DNA of 64,000 nucleotides from Choricystis sp. odSpoLacu1 (taxonomy: Eukaryota > Chlorophyta > Trebouxiophyceae). The notes beneath the pieces are model-generated. The model had not been told where the DNA came from, did no database searches, and saw nothing but the letters and a program-made list of their open reading frames with translations. The DNA is taken from the NCBI GenBank assembly GCA_958009055.1, contig OY253662.1, forward strand, positions 1 through 64,000, written 5' to 3'. The position numbers were made by a program, and so were the translations under genes. Shown in pieces: positions 54,485-64,000 of the stretch (positions are counted from its first letter, which is position 1; each line of letters opens with the position of its first letter).

Positions 54485-56272
54485 ATGGCTGAAGGAGGAT
54501 CTGCCAACGGCGGCGGCCGCGGCAGGTGTGTGAATGGGTGGCGGAGGGCGGGCGGCGCAATGGGGCCAGAAAACTCTCACCCCTGCCTCTTCCTCCTTGC
54601 TCACCCTCCTCCCCCCACCACCCTCACTCACACGTGCACAGGGGTCGAGGCCGCAACCGCGGCCGCGGCCGGGGACGGTCGTCGGGCGACGGGTGAGTGT
54701 TTTTTTGGTGGCGGAGCGCGACCCCCCGTGCTGGCCAAGTGGCGGGATGGCTGTGTACGACGGAAAGCACTGCACGCCCCCGCACCCCGTGCTGCACTCC
54801 CCGCGCCACGCCACCCAGGCCACCAAGCACACACACAGACTGTGCTGGCTGGTGGGCTGGGGGGCGAGCGTGGGATGCAGGTGACGCGGAACACGCCCCT
54901 TTCGCTTCATGTGTTGTCGCTCCCACCTCTCCGCCGCCTCTCCCTCACCTCCCACCCACACCTCACCCCACACAGGCCTCGCCAAGCGGCCCCCACCCCC
55001 GAGTGGGAGTACGTCGCCCCCGACGGCTCGACGCAGGGCCCCTACCCCGCGTCCCGCATGGTCAAGTGGCTCGACGCGGACTACTTCCCCGACGACCTGC
55101 AGCTGCGCGAATTGGGGCGGCCCGCGTGGACCACGCTGGACGCGGTCAAAGGGCGGCTGCGTCGGCAGGCGGCTGGGCCGTCGGCTGGTGGTGGTGGTGG
55201 TGGCGGCGCGCCCGCGCAGCCCAGGTCGCCGCGTGGTGGTGGTGGCGGCCGCGGCGGCGGCAAGCCCGACGGCAACAGCAACAACCCCAAGCTGACGACG
55301 GGCGCCAAGCCCGCCTACGGCAAGGACGTCGCCCGCCTGCTGTTCACGGGCGGCGCGCGCCTCGCGACCGACGAGCCTGTCTGGCGCTACCGCGACCCAG
55401 CGGGCGTCGTCCAGGGCCCCTTCCCCGCTCGCTCCATGCTGGACTGGTATGCGCGCGGCTACTTGGCCCCCCGGCTGCCGGTGGCGGGGTGTGACCGCAA
55501 GGTGGCGCCCCCCCACGTGCCGCCTCCCTCGCTGTACAGACCATTGGGCGACCTGCTGGCCGCCGCCGCCGCGGGGACTCCTCCTCCCGCCCTCACGCTG
55601 GAGGATGTCAAGAGCGCGCCCGCGGGCGGTGGCGGCGGTGGCGGCAAAAAGGGCAAAGACAAAGCGTCCGCGGGCGCGGGCGCGGCTGCTGGCGCAGCGG
55701 CTGCCACAGCTGGCGCTGCCGCTGGCGCCGCCGCCCCCGCCGGCAAGGGCAAGGGCAAGGGACGTGCCGGCGACCGCGACCGCGACGCCGCTGGCGGGCG
55801 TGGCGGGCGCGGCGAGCGCGACCGCGACGCGGGCGCCCGCGGCCGCGGGCGCGACGCGCCCGACCGCCCCGCACGGCCGCACGTGCTGGTGACGCACATG
55901 ATCAAGTGCGTGTTTGCCCGGGTGCAGGGCCTGCCCGAGCCCGAGGCGCCGCCGCCGCGCCTGCCGCGCGCGCCGCGTGAGCGCAAGGGCAGGAAGGGTG
56001 GGGGCGGCCGCGCGGCTGGCGGCGGGGTTGGCGATGAAGCCGCCGCCTCCGCTGCTACCGAAGGCGTGGCTGGTTTGAAGCTGGACGGCGGCGACAAAGC
56101 GGCCGACAAGGCGGCTGACGCTGGCGCTGCGGCGGGCGCCAGTGCCGCGCCCGCCGCCGCCGCGGACGCCAAGCCCGCGGCCGCGGGGGACGCGTCCGAG
56201 ACGCCCACGTCGCCTGCCAGAGGGTTACTGGGCGCGGCGGCCGGTTTCTTTGGGTTTGGGGGCAAGAAATGA
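54485..56272 (+). CDS. Tandem GYF-like domain protein with RG-rich N-terminus
   Basis: Exons are 54485-54525, 54642-54692 and 54976-56272 (462 aa). The first two tiny exons encode an RG repeat (GGGRGRGRGRNRGRGRGRSS). Two GYF-like modules follow: WEYVAPDGSTQGPYPASRMV (~residues 40-85, then DYFPDDLQLRELG) and VWRYRDPAGVVQGPFPARSM (~158-200, then LDWYARGYLAP). Each has the W-x-Y...DxxGxxQGPF/Y pattern used to bind proline-rich peptides. The rest is low-complexity Gly/Ala/Lys/Arg, with RDRDAAGGRGGRGERDRDAG and a C-terminal GFFGFGGKK. Such proteins usually act in mRNA processing or translational control, so an RNA-related role is inferred from RG repeats plus GYF. The partner is unknown. Confidence 0.72.
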   Translation: MAEGGSANGGGRGRCVNGWRRAGGAMGPENSHPCLFLLAHPPPPTTLTHTCTGVEAATAAAAGDGRRATGECFFGGGARPPVLAKWRDGCVRRKALHAPAPRAALPAPRHPGHQAHTQTVLAGGLGGERGMQVTRNTPLSLHVLSLPPLRRLSLTSHPHLTPHRPRQAAPTPEWEYVAPDGSTQGPYPASRMVKWLDADYFPDDLQLRELGRPAWTTLDAVKGRLRRQAAGPSAGGGGGGGAPAQPRSPRGGGGGRGGGKPDGNSNNPKLTTGAKPAYGKDVARLLFTGGARLATDEPVWRYRDPAGVVQGPFPARSMLDWYARGYLAPRLPVAGCDRKVAPPHVPPPSLYRPLGDLLAAAAAGTPPPALTLEDVKSAPAGGGGGGGKKGKDKASAGAGAAAGAAAATAGAAAGAAAPAGKGKGKGRAGDRDRDAAGGRGGRGERDRDAGARGRGRDAPDRPARPHVLVTHMIKCVFARVQGLPEPEAPPPRLPRAPRERKGRKGGGGRAAGGGVGDEAAASAATEGVAGLKLDGGDKAADKAADAGAAAGASAAPAAAADAKPAAAGDASETPTSPARGLLGAAAGFFGFGGKK

Positions 56273-56500
56273 AGTAAAGAGAGAGAGAGGCTGCGGCGGC
56301 GGGGGGTGCGGGGGGGGACGTTTTTGCTCCCCCCCTGCACAACACGCACCACCACACCACCCTTTCCCCCTCCACATACCCCTCCCACCCCCCTGTGCTT
56401 CCGCGGTGGCGTCTGCTTTCGCGTGCGCGTTTTTTTTTGCGGCAACTCCTACCACGAGAGTTGTGCGTGTGTGTGTGTGTAAAAGCAAGGCAACTTTTTT

Positions 56501-58536
56501 TTACAGACTCGCGCACTGATCTCTCACCACCACCCCAACCTTGCCCGCCACCACCGCCGCCGCCCGAGCCGACACGCGCGCCATCGCGTCCGCCAGCGAC
56601 GCGCGCGACGGCGCGGGCGCGGCCGCCGCGGCGCGCAGGCGCTCCACTTCGTCAGCCAGCGCGTCGGCGGCGACGCCCGCCAGCGCCGTCGCAGACGCAA
56701 ACGCGGCCTTGGCGTCATCGTCGCGGCGGGCGCCGGTGAGGGCGACCGCGCGGCCCAGGTGGGCACGCCAGTGGCCGGGGTCGACGGCCAGGACACGGTC
56801 GTAGCCGGACACGGCGCCCGCCCAGTCGCCCGTCTGGCGGCGCAGGGAGGCCAGGTTGAACAGGGCCTCCACGTGGCCGCCGTCCAGGCGCAGGGCGGCC
56901 GAAAAGGAGGCAGCCGCGCCCGCACTGTCCCCCAGGGCACACAGCGCGCAGCCCAGGTCGACGTGAGCGTCAGCGTAGCCAGGGTCCAGCTCCAGAGCGC
57001 GGCGCAGGGAGGCGGCCGCCGAGTCGGCTCTCCCCAGCGCAAACAGAGCACTCCCACGCAGTTTGTGAGCGGGCGCCGAGCGCGGCGCAGCAGTCACAGC
57101 CCCCGCGTACGCGGCGGCCGCGGCCGCCAGCCTGCCTTGAGCTTCCAGCGCGATGCCCAGGTTGAGGCGCAGCTTGGGGAGGAGGCGGGCGGCGTCGGAA
57201 GGAGGCAACGTGCACACGCCGCCGCCGGGCTTGGCCACGTTGTCATCCAACGCCTCCAACCCTTCCACATACGCCGCTTCCGCCGCGTCCGGTTGGCCCA
57301 TGCCAAACAGCGTGTTGCCTAGTCTCAGAGCCGCCCGCGCCGCCAGCTGGGGCGCGGCAACCGTGTCTCCACCGCGCGCCCCGCCACGCGCGAGCTTGGT
57401 GGCACTACCATAGGCGCGCGCCGCGTCGGCCAGGCGCCCCGCCGCTGCGTCTGCAGCGCCGCGGGCCAGCAGGGTGGTGACGCAAGCGTCAGGATCGGCG
57501 GTCGGGTGGGCACAGGGGTGGGGAGGCGGCGTCGCGTACGGGTCTGCCGCCGACCGCGGGCGGCGCAGGGAGCCTGGCGTGGTGGGGGGCGGGCGCGCGG
57601 CGGCGGCAGGCGTGGTTTGGGCGGCGTATGTGTCGTACGGCTGCTGCGGTGGCGACCCCACGTCCGCGTCCGACCCGTCGTCAGGGGGGGGCGACGCACG
57701 CGCAGTGGCTCGAGACCAGCCACCCGTCGTGGGCGGCGGCGGCGGAAGCTCTGCAGGCACCGCGGCAGCCGTGGGAGTACCCACCTCACCAACAGCCACC
57801 GGCACACGCCTGGGAGGCGACAGCGGCACACGCGTCGCGTGCCGCCTCTGCGCGCGCGCCGACTCGGCCCACGCGGCCGGGGGGGGCGCAGCCGCCGCGT
57901 ACGCGGCCGCCAGGGCGGGCGAGGCGGCCTCGGCAATGGCCAGCTGGGCGACGGACGCCAAGTCGGCGGCCGCCGCGCGCGCCGCGGTGCGGTCAGGCGA
58001 CAACCCCAGCGTCGCCAAGTCGGCGGTCGCGTCGCCCAGGCCGTCAGTGTAGGCTGCGATCAAGCCGTCCCGACGCAGGCCGCCCGCGTCGGCGTACGCG
58101 GCGTACTCGGTGAAGAGCTGAGAGGGAAGAAGAGAGGGAAGAAAACAGGTGGTGTGTGAGTGGAGACAGGCACGCGACTCCTTTTTAGACCTCTCACTTC
58201 GCTTCTCTCTCTCTCACCTCCTCGATGACGGTTTCCATCTGGACGGCCGTCAGCTGGGCGCCCGGGTTGACGCGGGCGATAAAGGCGGCGAGTTCATCCT
58301 GAGGGGAGGGTTTGAAAAAAAAAAACACGGGTCGACCACGGGCATCACGCGAACCAAACTCCAACGCCCCGCTCCCACGCACGCGCACTCCCGCGCGTTT
58401 CGCCCTTCTACCTCCCCAACATCGCCTCACACTCCTCCCCTCGCACCTTGTCCAGGCGTCCGTCGCCGTTGGCGTCAAACTCGTTGAAAATTGTGAGCGC
58501 TGCGCGCTCAGTCGCGGCCGGCAGGGCGGCAGCCAT
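56501..58536 (-). CDS. EF-hand/TPR calcium-binding protein (At1g05150-like)
   Basis: Exons are 58536-58447, 58298-58218 and 58117-56501, all phase 0 (595 aa). The N-terminal EF-hand loop is DANGDGRLDKDE (residues 21-32: Asp 21, Asn 23, Asp 25, Asp 29, Glu 32) and is split by the first intron. It is followed by FIARVNPGAQLTAVQMETVI and YAAYADAGGLRRDGLIAAYT, then a long Ala/Pro linker. The C-terminal half has consecutive TPRs, e.g. LGNTLFGMGQPDAAEAAYVE, LNLGIALEAQGRLAAAAAAY, LRGSALFALGRADSAAASLR, and DLGCALCALGDSAGAAASF with EALFNLASLRRQTGDWAGAV. This order matches plant calcium-binding TPR proteins of the At1g05150/At2g32450 type, whose role is poorly known. Confidence 0.82.
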
Positions 58537-59028
58537 GGCTGGTTGGCACGCGGCGGGCGGGGTGTGTGTGAGAGTGAAGGGGAGGTGTGTGTAGGCGAAG
58601 GGTGGAGCTGCAGCGTGCAAAGAGGGGCGTGGGGGAGCGCCCCGAATGAGAACAAAACAATGGTGTGAGGGGCGGGCGCTTGGCACCGAGCGTTGGGGGT
58701 CGCCCTTCCCCAACCCCATTTTTTCGACACCGTTTCTGCGCCCGCGACCCACCCCAGTCGATCAGTATGAGTTCACTGAGCCCATTGGGGTGTGTGGGGG
58801 ACCGTGACTCGAGATCGAAAAATTGGGTTTGGGCGGCGGTGGGCGGCACGTTTTTCTTCCGAACTGTTTTTTCATGTCTGGCCGCTACACGCGCTCGCGC
58901 ACACACTAGAGCCAACCATAGAGACACTCAGCACGCCGTTTGTCAGCCCAAAAGTGAAACAAAACACACACAGAGGTAAAAAAATATGCACTTTGAACAC
59001 ACACACGCACCACCCTCTCCCTCCACAC
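58537..59028. other. Upstream region of the EF-hand/TPR gene and FIP1 3' region
   Basis: A 492-bp stretch between the start of one minus-strand gene and the stop of the next. It is noticeably less GC-rich from 58715 to 58990 than the flanking exons. I looked for tRNA boxes, snRNA and snoRNA motifs and small spliced frames, and support none. Confidence 0.4.
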
Positions 59029-61607
59029 TCAATACCGCCTCGACCGCTCCCGCGACCGGCTGCGGCTGCGGCGGCTGCGGCGGTCGCGGTCCCGGTCGTC
59101 ATCGCGCCGGTGGCGGTCGTCGTCTGAGAGAGTGTGGGGTGGTGGGGGTGTGAGGAAAAGCTAAGCGAGGCCTAGAGAGGAAGACCTCTCACCCGCGAAA
59201 AACACACACTCTCCCTTCTCCTCCACTCTCACCTCGCCGACGGCTGCCCACGTCCATGCCCATGGCCAGGCTGCCCACGTCGGGCCTGGCGCGGCGGGGA
59301 GGGTCGGGCGGCGGCGGGGCGGCAGGCTGGTGAGGGGGGGGTGCGTACTGGGCGGGCGGCGGCGCGGGGTGACCATAGGGCGGCCTGTTTGGAGGAGAGG
59401 AGGGAGAGTTGGCGTCAGATTGGGCGTGCGCAGCAATGGGCGCACAACCCACACATGCTAACCGGGGTGCGACGCAAGCGCGCAACAAGCACGCCACGGG
59501 TGCGGTGTGTGTAACGCCAAACGCCCAAAAATGTGCTCACCTGACGCCACCATGGTGTTGTTGCCCCGCAAACTGGTACTGCGGCGCGCCGTACATGCCA
59601 GGGTACGGCGCCTGCATGGGCATGCGGGGCTGCGCACCAGGGTAGCCGCCAGGTTGCATCATGGGGCGGGGTGCCATCATGCCTTGGTGAGGGGCGCCAT
59701 AAGGCGGCCGCGGCCCTCCCATGCCCATGCCTGGCGGCCCACCATACATTCCCATGCCGTGCGCCGCACCAGGCGGGCCGTACGCGTGTGCTTGCGGCGC
59801 AGTGGGGGGGCGCGGTCCTCCCTGCGTCGCAATAGGGGCCGGCCCCACGCCAGGAGGCAGCGGTTGCGCCGCATGTTTAACTGTAGAATGAGGAAAGATG
59901 CGGTGATGGTGTGATCGATGCGGCACAACGAAAAGCAGGGCTCATGGCACAATGCGATGCACACTCAAACCAGGCGTCACCACACCTCTTCCTCCGCACA
60001 CCTCGACGCACTCCGCACCTTTAACAGCACCCGGAGCCGCATACCCAGTGTGCGGCGCATAGCTAGGCTTGCCATGCTGTGGAAATAGGTGAAGATAGTC
60101 AGTAAACAGGGGTCGTGGCCACCCCTCTTGCTCCGCACCCATCCTTGTGTCCCTCTTCCTCACCGCAAAAGGCGCCGGCGGCCGCGGAGCACCCGCCATG
60201 CGCTGCGCCGCAACAGCTGCCCGCAGCTCGGGCGGCAGGTCGGGGTCCACAAACACGGGGGGCGCCACCATGGCACCACCCATGGTGCTAATCTTCTTCT
60301 GCATGCTGAACTCGACCCGGAACTGGTGCACTACGGCGCAGTACTCTTTCCAGGTGTCAGGCGTGAGGTCGTAGTTGAAAAAGTCGGTGATGTCGATGCC
60401 GGGCATGTACCACGGAGCGTCGACCACTCTGTCAGAGGGGGGGGGTAGGGTTAGGCACGCGCGTGTTGTGTGCGGCGCAGCAGGGGGGGGCGCGTGTGTG
60501 TATGCGTGCGGCGCACAGTGCAAACAGTGCAGCGAATGCAGGGCGCGCGGTGGCGGTGCCACGATTTTTTTGTGGAGGGCTCGCGCGCGCCGCACTCGGC
60601 ACAGCACTGCTGTGCCGACACCCCCAACTTCTCCCCCCCTTCTCTCCCCCTCCCTCCACACTACTCACAAATCGATGTCCAGGTTGAAAATCTCGCCGTG
60701 CCCCAGCCCCAGAAACTCGCGATACTCTTCTGGAGTCACACGCGACTGGCCGGGCAAGCGCACGCGCTGCCCGGGTGCCGCTTCCGACGGCAGTGCTGGC
60801 GGCAAGTCGTTGTTGACCGCGTACTTGGGCAGGGCGGGCTTGGCCCGGCCTGACACCCCTGTTGGAGGGGGTGGGGGCCCCGGAAACGCATTCGAAAAAT
60901 TGGGGGCACCCGGCGGCGGTGGCGGCGGCAGCGCCGAGCCAGGCGGCACCGGCTCGCCGTCGGCGCCACGCGTGGGCACCGCACTCGCCACCGCGTCCTC
61001 ATCCAGCAGCACATCAAAGTCGTCGTCATCGTCGTCATCTCCCGCACCACCCGTGGTGCCTGCGTCCGGGTAGGCGCCGCCCGCGGGCGCGTCCAACAAG
61101 ATTTGCAGGTCGTCGTCGTCGTCGTCACCGCCACCGTCGTCGTCGGGGGCGGGGGGAGGAGGGGACCTGCCCCCCGCGTCAGCGCTTGCAACAGGTGCAG
61201 GCGGTGGTGGTGGTGGAGGAGGAGGAGGAGGCGGGGCGACGGGGGCGGGTTTGGGTTCATCCTCTTCGGGCGGCGCTTCACCGTAGAGCTGGAGGGAGGG
61301 AAAAGGAAACGTGGGCTGACGCACGTCGTCTGTGACACACGCTGTGTCTCTGGCGACGCAGTGGGGCAGAAGTGGTGCACGGTGCACGCGCCGGGGGTGT
61401 GTCGGAACGACGCGCAGAACGAGCCCCCCCCCCTCCGACGTCCCCCCCACGATCGGCGGGGCACGCCGCCCAGCTCTCTCCTGCACAGCCTCCCTCGCCG
61501 CCCCCTCGCCCACGCCTGCAGTCTCAGCTGTGGAGGCCGCCACGTTGTAGCTTGCCAAGCACACGCCACACACACACCTGCGCCCACAGGTCGTCGTCGT
61601 CGGCCAT
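59029..61607 (-). CDS. FIP1, pre-mRNA polyadenylation factor, seven exons
   Basis: Exons: 61607-61578, 61288-60669, 60428-60164, 60076-60019, 59880-59541, 59384-59233, 59123-59029 (519 aa); all phases agree. FIP1 tethers poly(A) polymerase to the cleavage/polyadenylation factor. The short acidic N-terminus (MADDDDLWAQLYGEAPPEED) and acidic stretches (DDDDDDLQILLD) fit the poly(A)-polymerase-binding region. The Fip1 motif spans the exon 2/3 junction: FLGLGHGEIFNLDIDLV then VDAPWYMPGIDITDFFNYDL and TPDTWKEYC. The downstream part is Pro/Gly/Met-rich (MGMYGGPPGMGMGGPRPPYG). The last exon encodes an Arg-Asp/Arg-Ser tail (RRSRRSRSRSRERSRRY), as in plant and animal FIP1. This is the most intron-rich gene in the window. 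Confidence 0.92.
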
Positions 61608-61886
61608 GGTTTACGTTGAACGTCGGTGCGTGCCCTTCCCCCTGCACACGCAGAATTCGAACCCCGACGCTGCGGTCGCGTGACGCGAGCCGTGCGTTGT
61701 GTGGGGGTGGTGGCGCCAGAGGAGCGCGTGAAAAAATGGGGGGACGTGGGACAAAAGAAAAGCAGCCTCACTCGTCACTCTCCCGCACGCCGGCCAGCGC
61801 GACTCCTGTCTTTTGCGCCGCCGGCGGCTGCCTGCCTTGTCCGCGCCTCCCTCCCCTCCCACACAACTCCACTCACCTCCCTCACC

Positions 61887-62499
61887 ATGTACGACGAAGT
61901 CGAAATCGAGGACATGGAGTGGAACGAGGAGCTGGCCGCGTTTACGTACGCGTGCCCATGTGGCGACATGTTCCAAATCACCAAGGTGGGTGCGCCGCGC
62001 GCGTGCACATGCAAGTTTGCGCTGCGTGTGACAAGCTGGCACTGGTGTGGGGCTTACGCGGGCGTGCGCGGCCGCAAACGAAGCCCGACGCGCATGCACC
62101 AAGCGCAGCCGCACCTGCAGCCTGCGCACGCCCCACCAAACTGCTTCACCAAGCGACCCGTGCAACAGCACCACACGTACACTCACTCTCTAGCGCGGGG
62201 ACGAGAGGCAGGAAGCAGGCCAGGTTTGGCGGCACGCTCACCACACACACACGCACCCACAGGAAGAACTCGCTATGGGCGAAGACACAGCGCGCTGCCC
62301 GTCGTGCTCCCTGCTGCTGCGTGTCATCTACAACTTGGGTGAGTGATGTGTGTAGAGAGAGGGTGGACGCGTGCCCCGCTCGTCAAAAACGCAGTTCTAC
62401 CAACCTCTTTCTCCTTCCCTCCTCTCAGCCGACTTTGCGCCGGCCGCTGGCTCGGGCCGCCCTCCCGTCGACAAGGCGGCTGTGCCGGTGTCGTCGTGA
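61887..62499 (+). CDS. DPH3/KTI11 CSL zinc-finger protein
   Basis: Exons are 61887-61985, 62263-62338 and 62429-62499 (81 aa; human DPH3 is 82). DPH3 donates electrons to the radical DPH1-DPH2 enzyme in diphthamide synthesis and also supports Elongator in tRNA wobble modification. The N-terminus is [15 protein letters not shown] (family: VxIEDxxYDEE), followed by [18 protein letters not shown] and [15 protein letters not shown]. These give the four zinc/iron ligands Cys 23, 25, 45 and 48. Both introns restore the family reading exactly. It shares a 279-bp divergent promoter region with FIP1. Confidence 0.95.
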
Positions 62500-62712
62500 A
62501 GACCATGGCGCAACACTTAGATTTTGGAGAGAGAGAGGACCAGACAAAAAACAGGGTAGCGCTGCGTCGCTCCCGACTGGCTCCTCTCGCCCCCCCCCCA
62601 CACAAGGCCGTCTGCACGGCCGCCCCCGTTTTGAAAGACACCAAACCTTTTTGCTTTGAACTGACTTAAAACACCGAAAGTTTTCCGTTTTTTGGATCGT
62701 TTCTCATCTCAT

Positions 62713-64000
62713 TCAGTCCTGCCCGCGCTCGCTGTCGAGCAGCAGCGCGACCAGCGCATCGACCAGCGCGCGCCCCCCCTCCCCTCCCCTGCCCGCCACC
62801 GCGGCCTCCAGGTGGGCGTCCACCGCCGCCCTCAGCTTTTTGACCAGCACCGCGGTCGGCGCTGCCGCCCGCACGCGCACCCAGTCGCCCACGGTGACGA
62901 CGCCGTCGGCGTGGTCGACCACCAACACGCCACCAAACAGCAGCAGGGCGGCGGGGGGGACGACAGTGGCGTCCCTCAAAAAGGTACGCGTCGTCCTCAT
63001 TTTCTCCAGGTAGACGAGGAAGGGGGACGTGAAGGCGGATGCTGGCAGCGTGGCCAAGCACGACAACGGGTGCAATGTGACCTCGCCGCTGCCGTCATGC
63101 CACGCGGGGCGCGCGGTCTGGGCCCCGGCTTCCGCCATGAAGGCGACGTTGGGGTAGAGGGCAGCTGTTAGGGCGGCCTTGATGACGGCCGGCTTGGCGG
63201 CGTGCGCGTTCCAGGGTGCGTCTGGGTCGTCAAACCAGGACGACCGGGCGCCGCCACCGCCTCCGCCACCACGTGGCGCCCCAGGCACCAGCTTGGCGTC
63301 AGCCAGCATGCCCGCAAACTGGGACCGCATGTCCGCCAACGCCACCAACGCTTGGTGAGACAGGCAGCGGTCGCGCGCGTGTGCGCGCGCGGCGGGCGCG
63401 CCGCACGCACGCCGCACGGCAGCCCACCCGTCAAACGCCGCGACTGCAACCAGGTGGTCGCTCTGCTGGCCAGCCGCCACCCCCGGGGCGCCGGGCGCGG
63501 CCAACCCCGCCTTTACGCGGGCCACCGCATCCGCCTGGGGGCCCAGGCCGCCCTCAAAGGGCGACTTGTCGGACAGCGTCGCCGCGACGGTGAGCGACGG
63601 GGCGAGCACGCCCAGCAGCGCGCCCACGACGAGCAGCTTGCCCAGGCGCGCGTCCACGGGCAGGGCGGCCAGGTGGCGTCCGAGAGGCGTCAGGGTTTCG
63701 TCGGGCGTAAACGCGCCCACCGCCACCAAGGCCGCCACCCGCGCCGTCGACCGCGCGCGGGGGCGGCGGTTCGACGACGCGCGCCAGGAACGAGGCGGCC
63801 GGCCCCACCCCCAGCGCGTGAATCTGGAGCACCAACTCCTCCAGCGGCACTCGCACCATTTCGGGGGCCTGGAACGCCCTCAACTGACTGTCGTAGCGGC
63901 GGCGGGTGAGCAGGGTGTAGGCGACGCCCGGGCGCACGCGCCCGGCGCGCCCCGCGCGCTGGCGCGCAGACGCGCGCGACACAAAGTCTTCGCACAGCAG
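62713..64000 (-). CDS. DEAH-box RNA helicase, C-terminal part (5' end outside window, one frameshift)
   Basis: Coding enters at 64000 and ends with TGA at 62713-62715. It starts in helicase motif VI: CEDFVSRASARQRAGRAGRV (Q-R-x-G-R-x-G-R). It passes through RRYDSQLRAFQAPEMVRVPL then EELVLQIHALGVG (winged helix) and the HA2/ratchet region (GAFTPDETLTPLGRHLAALP then VDARLGKLLVVGALLG). The OB-fold domain follows (SSWFDDPDAPWNAHAAK, KAALTAALYPNVAFMAEAGA, LVYLEKMRTTRTFLRDATVV). This is the DHX36/DHX57/YTHDC2-like arrangement. The frame shifts by one base between 63755 and 63780, in CCGCCCCCGCGCGCGG-type sequence just after VVEPPPP. The frame beyond resumes as VAALVAVGAFTPDE. An indel error is likely. 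The gene continues upstream of the window. Confidence 0.85.

Noticed and set aside
61645..61690. Possible tRNA T-arm (ATTCGAACCCC)
   Set aside because: The flanks cannot pair into a T-stem or acceptor stem, and no A-box lies at the right distance.

Overview
The window is nuclear DNA of a very GC-rich, gene-dense photosynthetic eukaryote, most likely a green-lineage microalga. The evidence is as follows. Genes carry short GT-AG introns, mostly 55-130 nt with GTGAGT-type donors and C/T-rich or CA-repeat acceptors. Typical eukaryotic nuclear proteins are present (RPB8, POLR3K, SLD5, CAP-G, FIP1, ALY/REF, ATG5, DPH3, Sec1, VPS52). Plastid or plant-type proteins sit among them: phosphomethylpyrimidine synthase with a transit peptide, arogenate dehydrogenase, an inactive ClpR, a DUF3067 protein, an At4g37920-like protein, a TOM1/THH1-like membrane protein and an EDS5-like MATE carrier. 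All three stop codons terminate genes, TGA being by far the commonest, so the code is standard. No tRNA, rRNA, transposon or CRISPR array was recognised. Species and genus cannot be named from this sequence.

Layout. 1-9.5 kb: partial type II membrane protein, small secreted protein, MATE carrier, a degenerate coding stretch, RPB8, arogenate dehydrogenase, a short RIIa-domain protein, GINS subunit SLD5. 9.5-20.8 kb: VPS52, ThiC and TOM1-like, disturbed by a head-to-tail duplication of 5,061 bp (10021-15081 and 15082-20142). It leaves two complete, apparently identical ThiC genes, one whole plus one 5'-truncated VPS52, and one whole plus one 5'-truncated TOM1-like gene. 21-34 kb: Sec1, ABHD18-like hydrolase, IMPACT, ACL4-like TPR chaperone, codanin-like protein, COX6A, DUF3067 protein and a plastid membrane protein. 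34-47.7 kb: an F-box/leucine-rich gene with two in-frame stops, ALY/REF, an unknown broken gene, condensin CAP-G, R3H-associated protein, CobW/ZNG1 GTPase, POLR3K, ClpR. 47.8-64 kb: At4g37920-like protein, adenylate-kinase-like protein, ATG5, an IQ/HAD-like protein, a tandem-GYF protein, an EF-hand/TPR protein, FIP1, DPH3 and the 3' part of a DEAH-box helicase.

Genes are housekeeping genes with no operon logic. Neighbours are usually divergent pairs sharing 100-700 bp of upstream DNA, or convergent pairs only tens to a few hundred bp apart. The most striking observations are the duplication and a recurring class of reading-frame breaks. Sec1, codanin, CAP-G, the DEAH helicase and an unknown gene lose frame, three of them clearly at G/C homopolymers or CG-dinucleotide runs and the others in similar GC-rich sequence. 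This looks more like indel error or slippage at simple repeats than independent gene death. The F-box gene differs: its frame is intact but carries a TGA and a TAA. Coordinates and splice sites were read by eye and no database search was possible.
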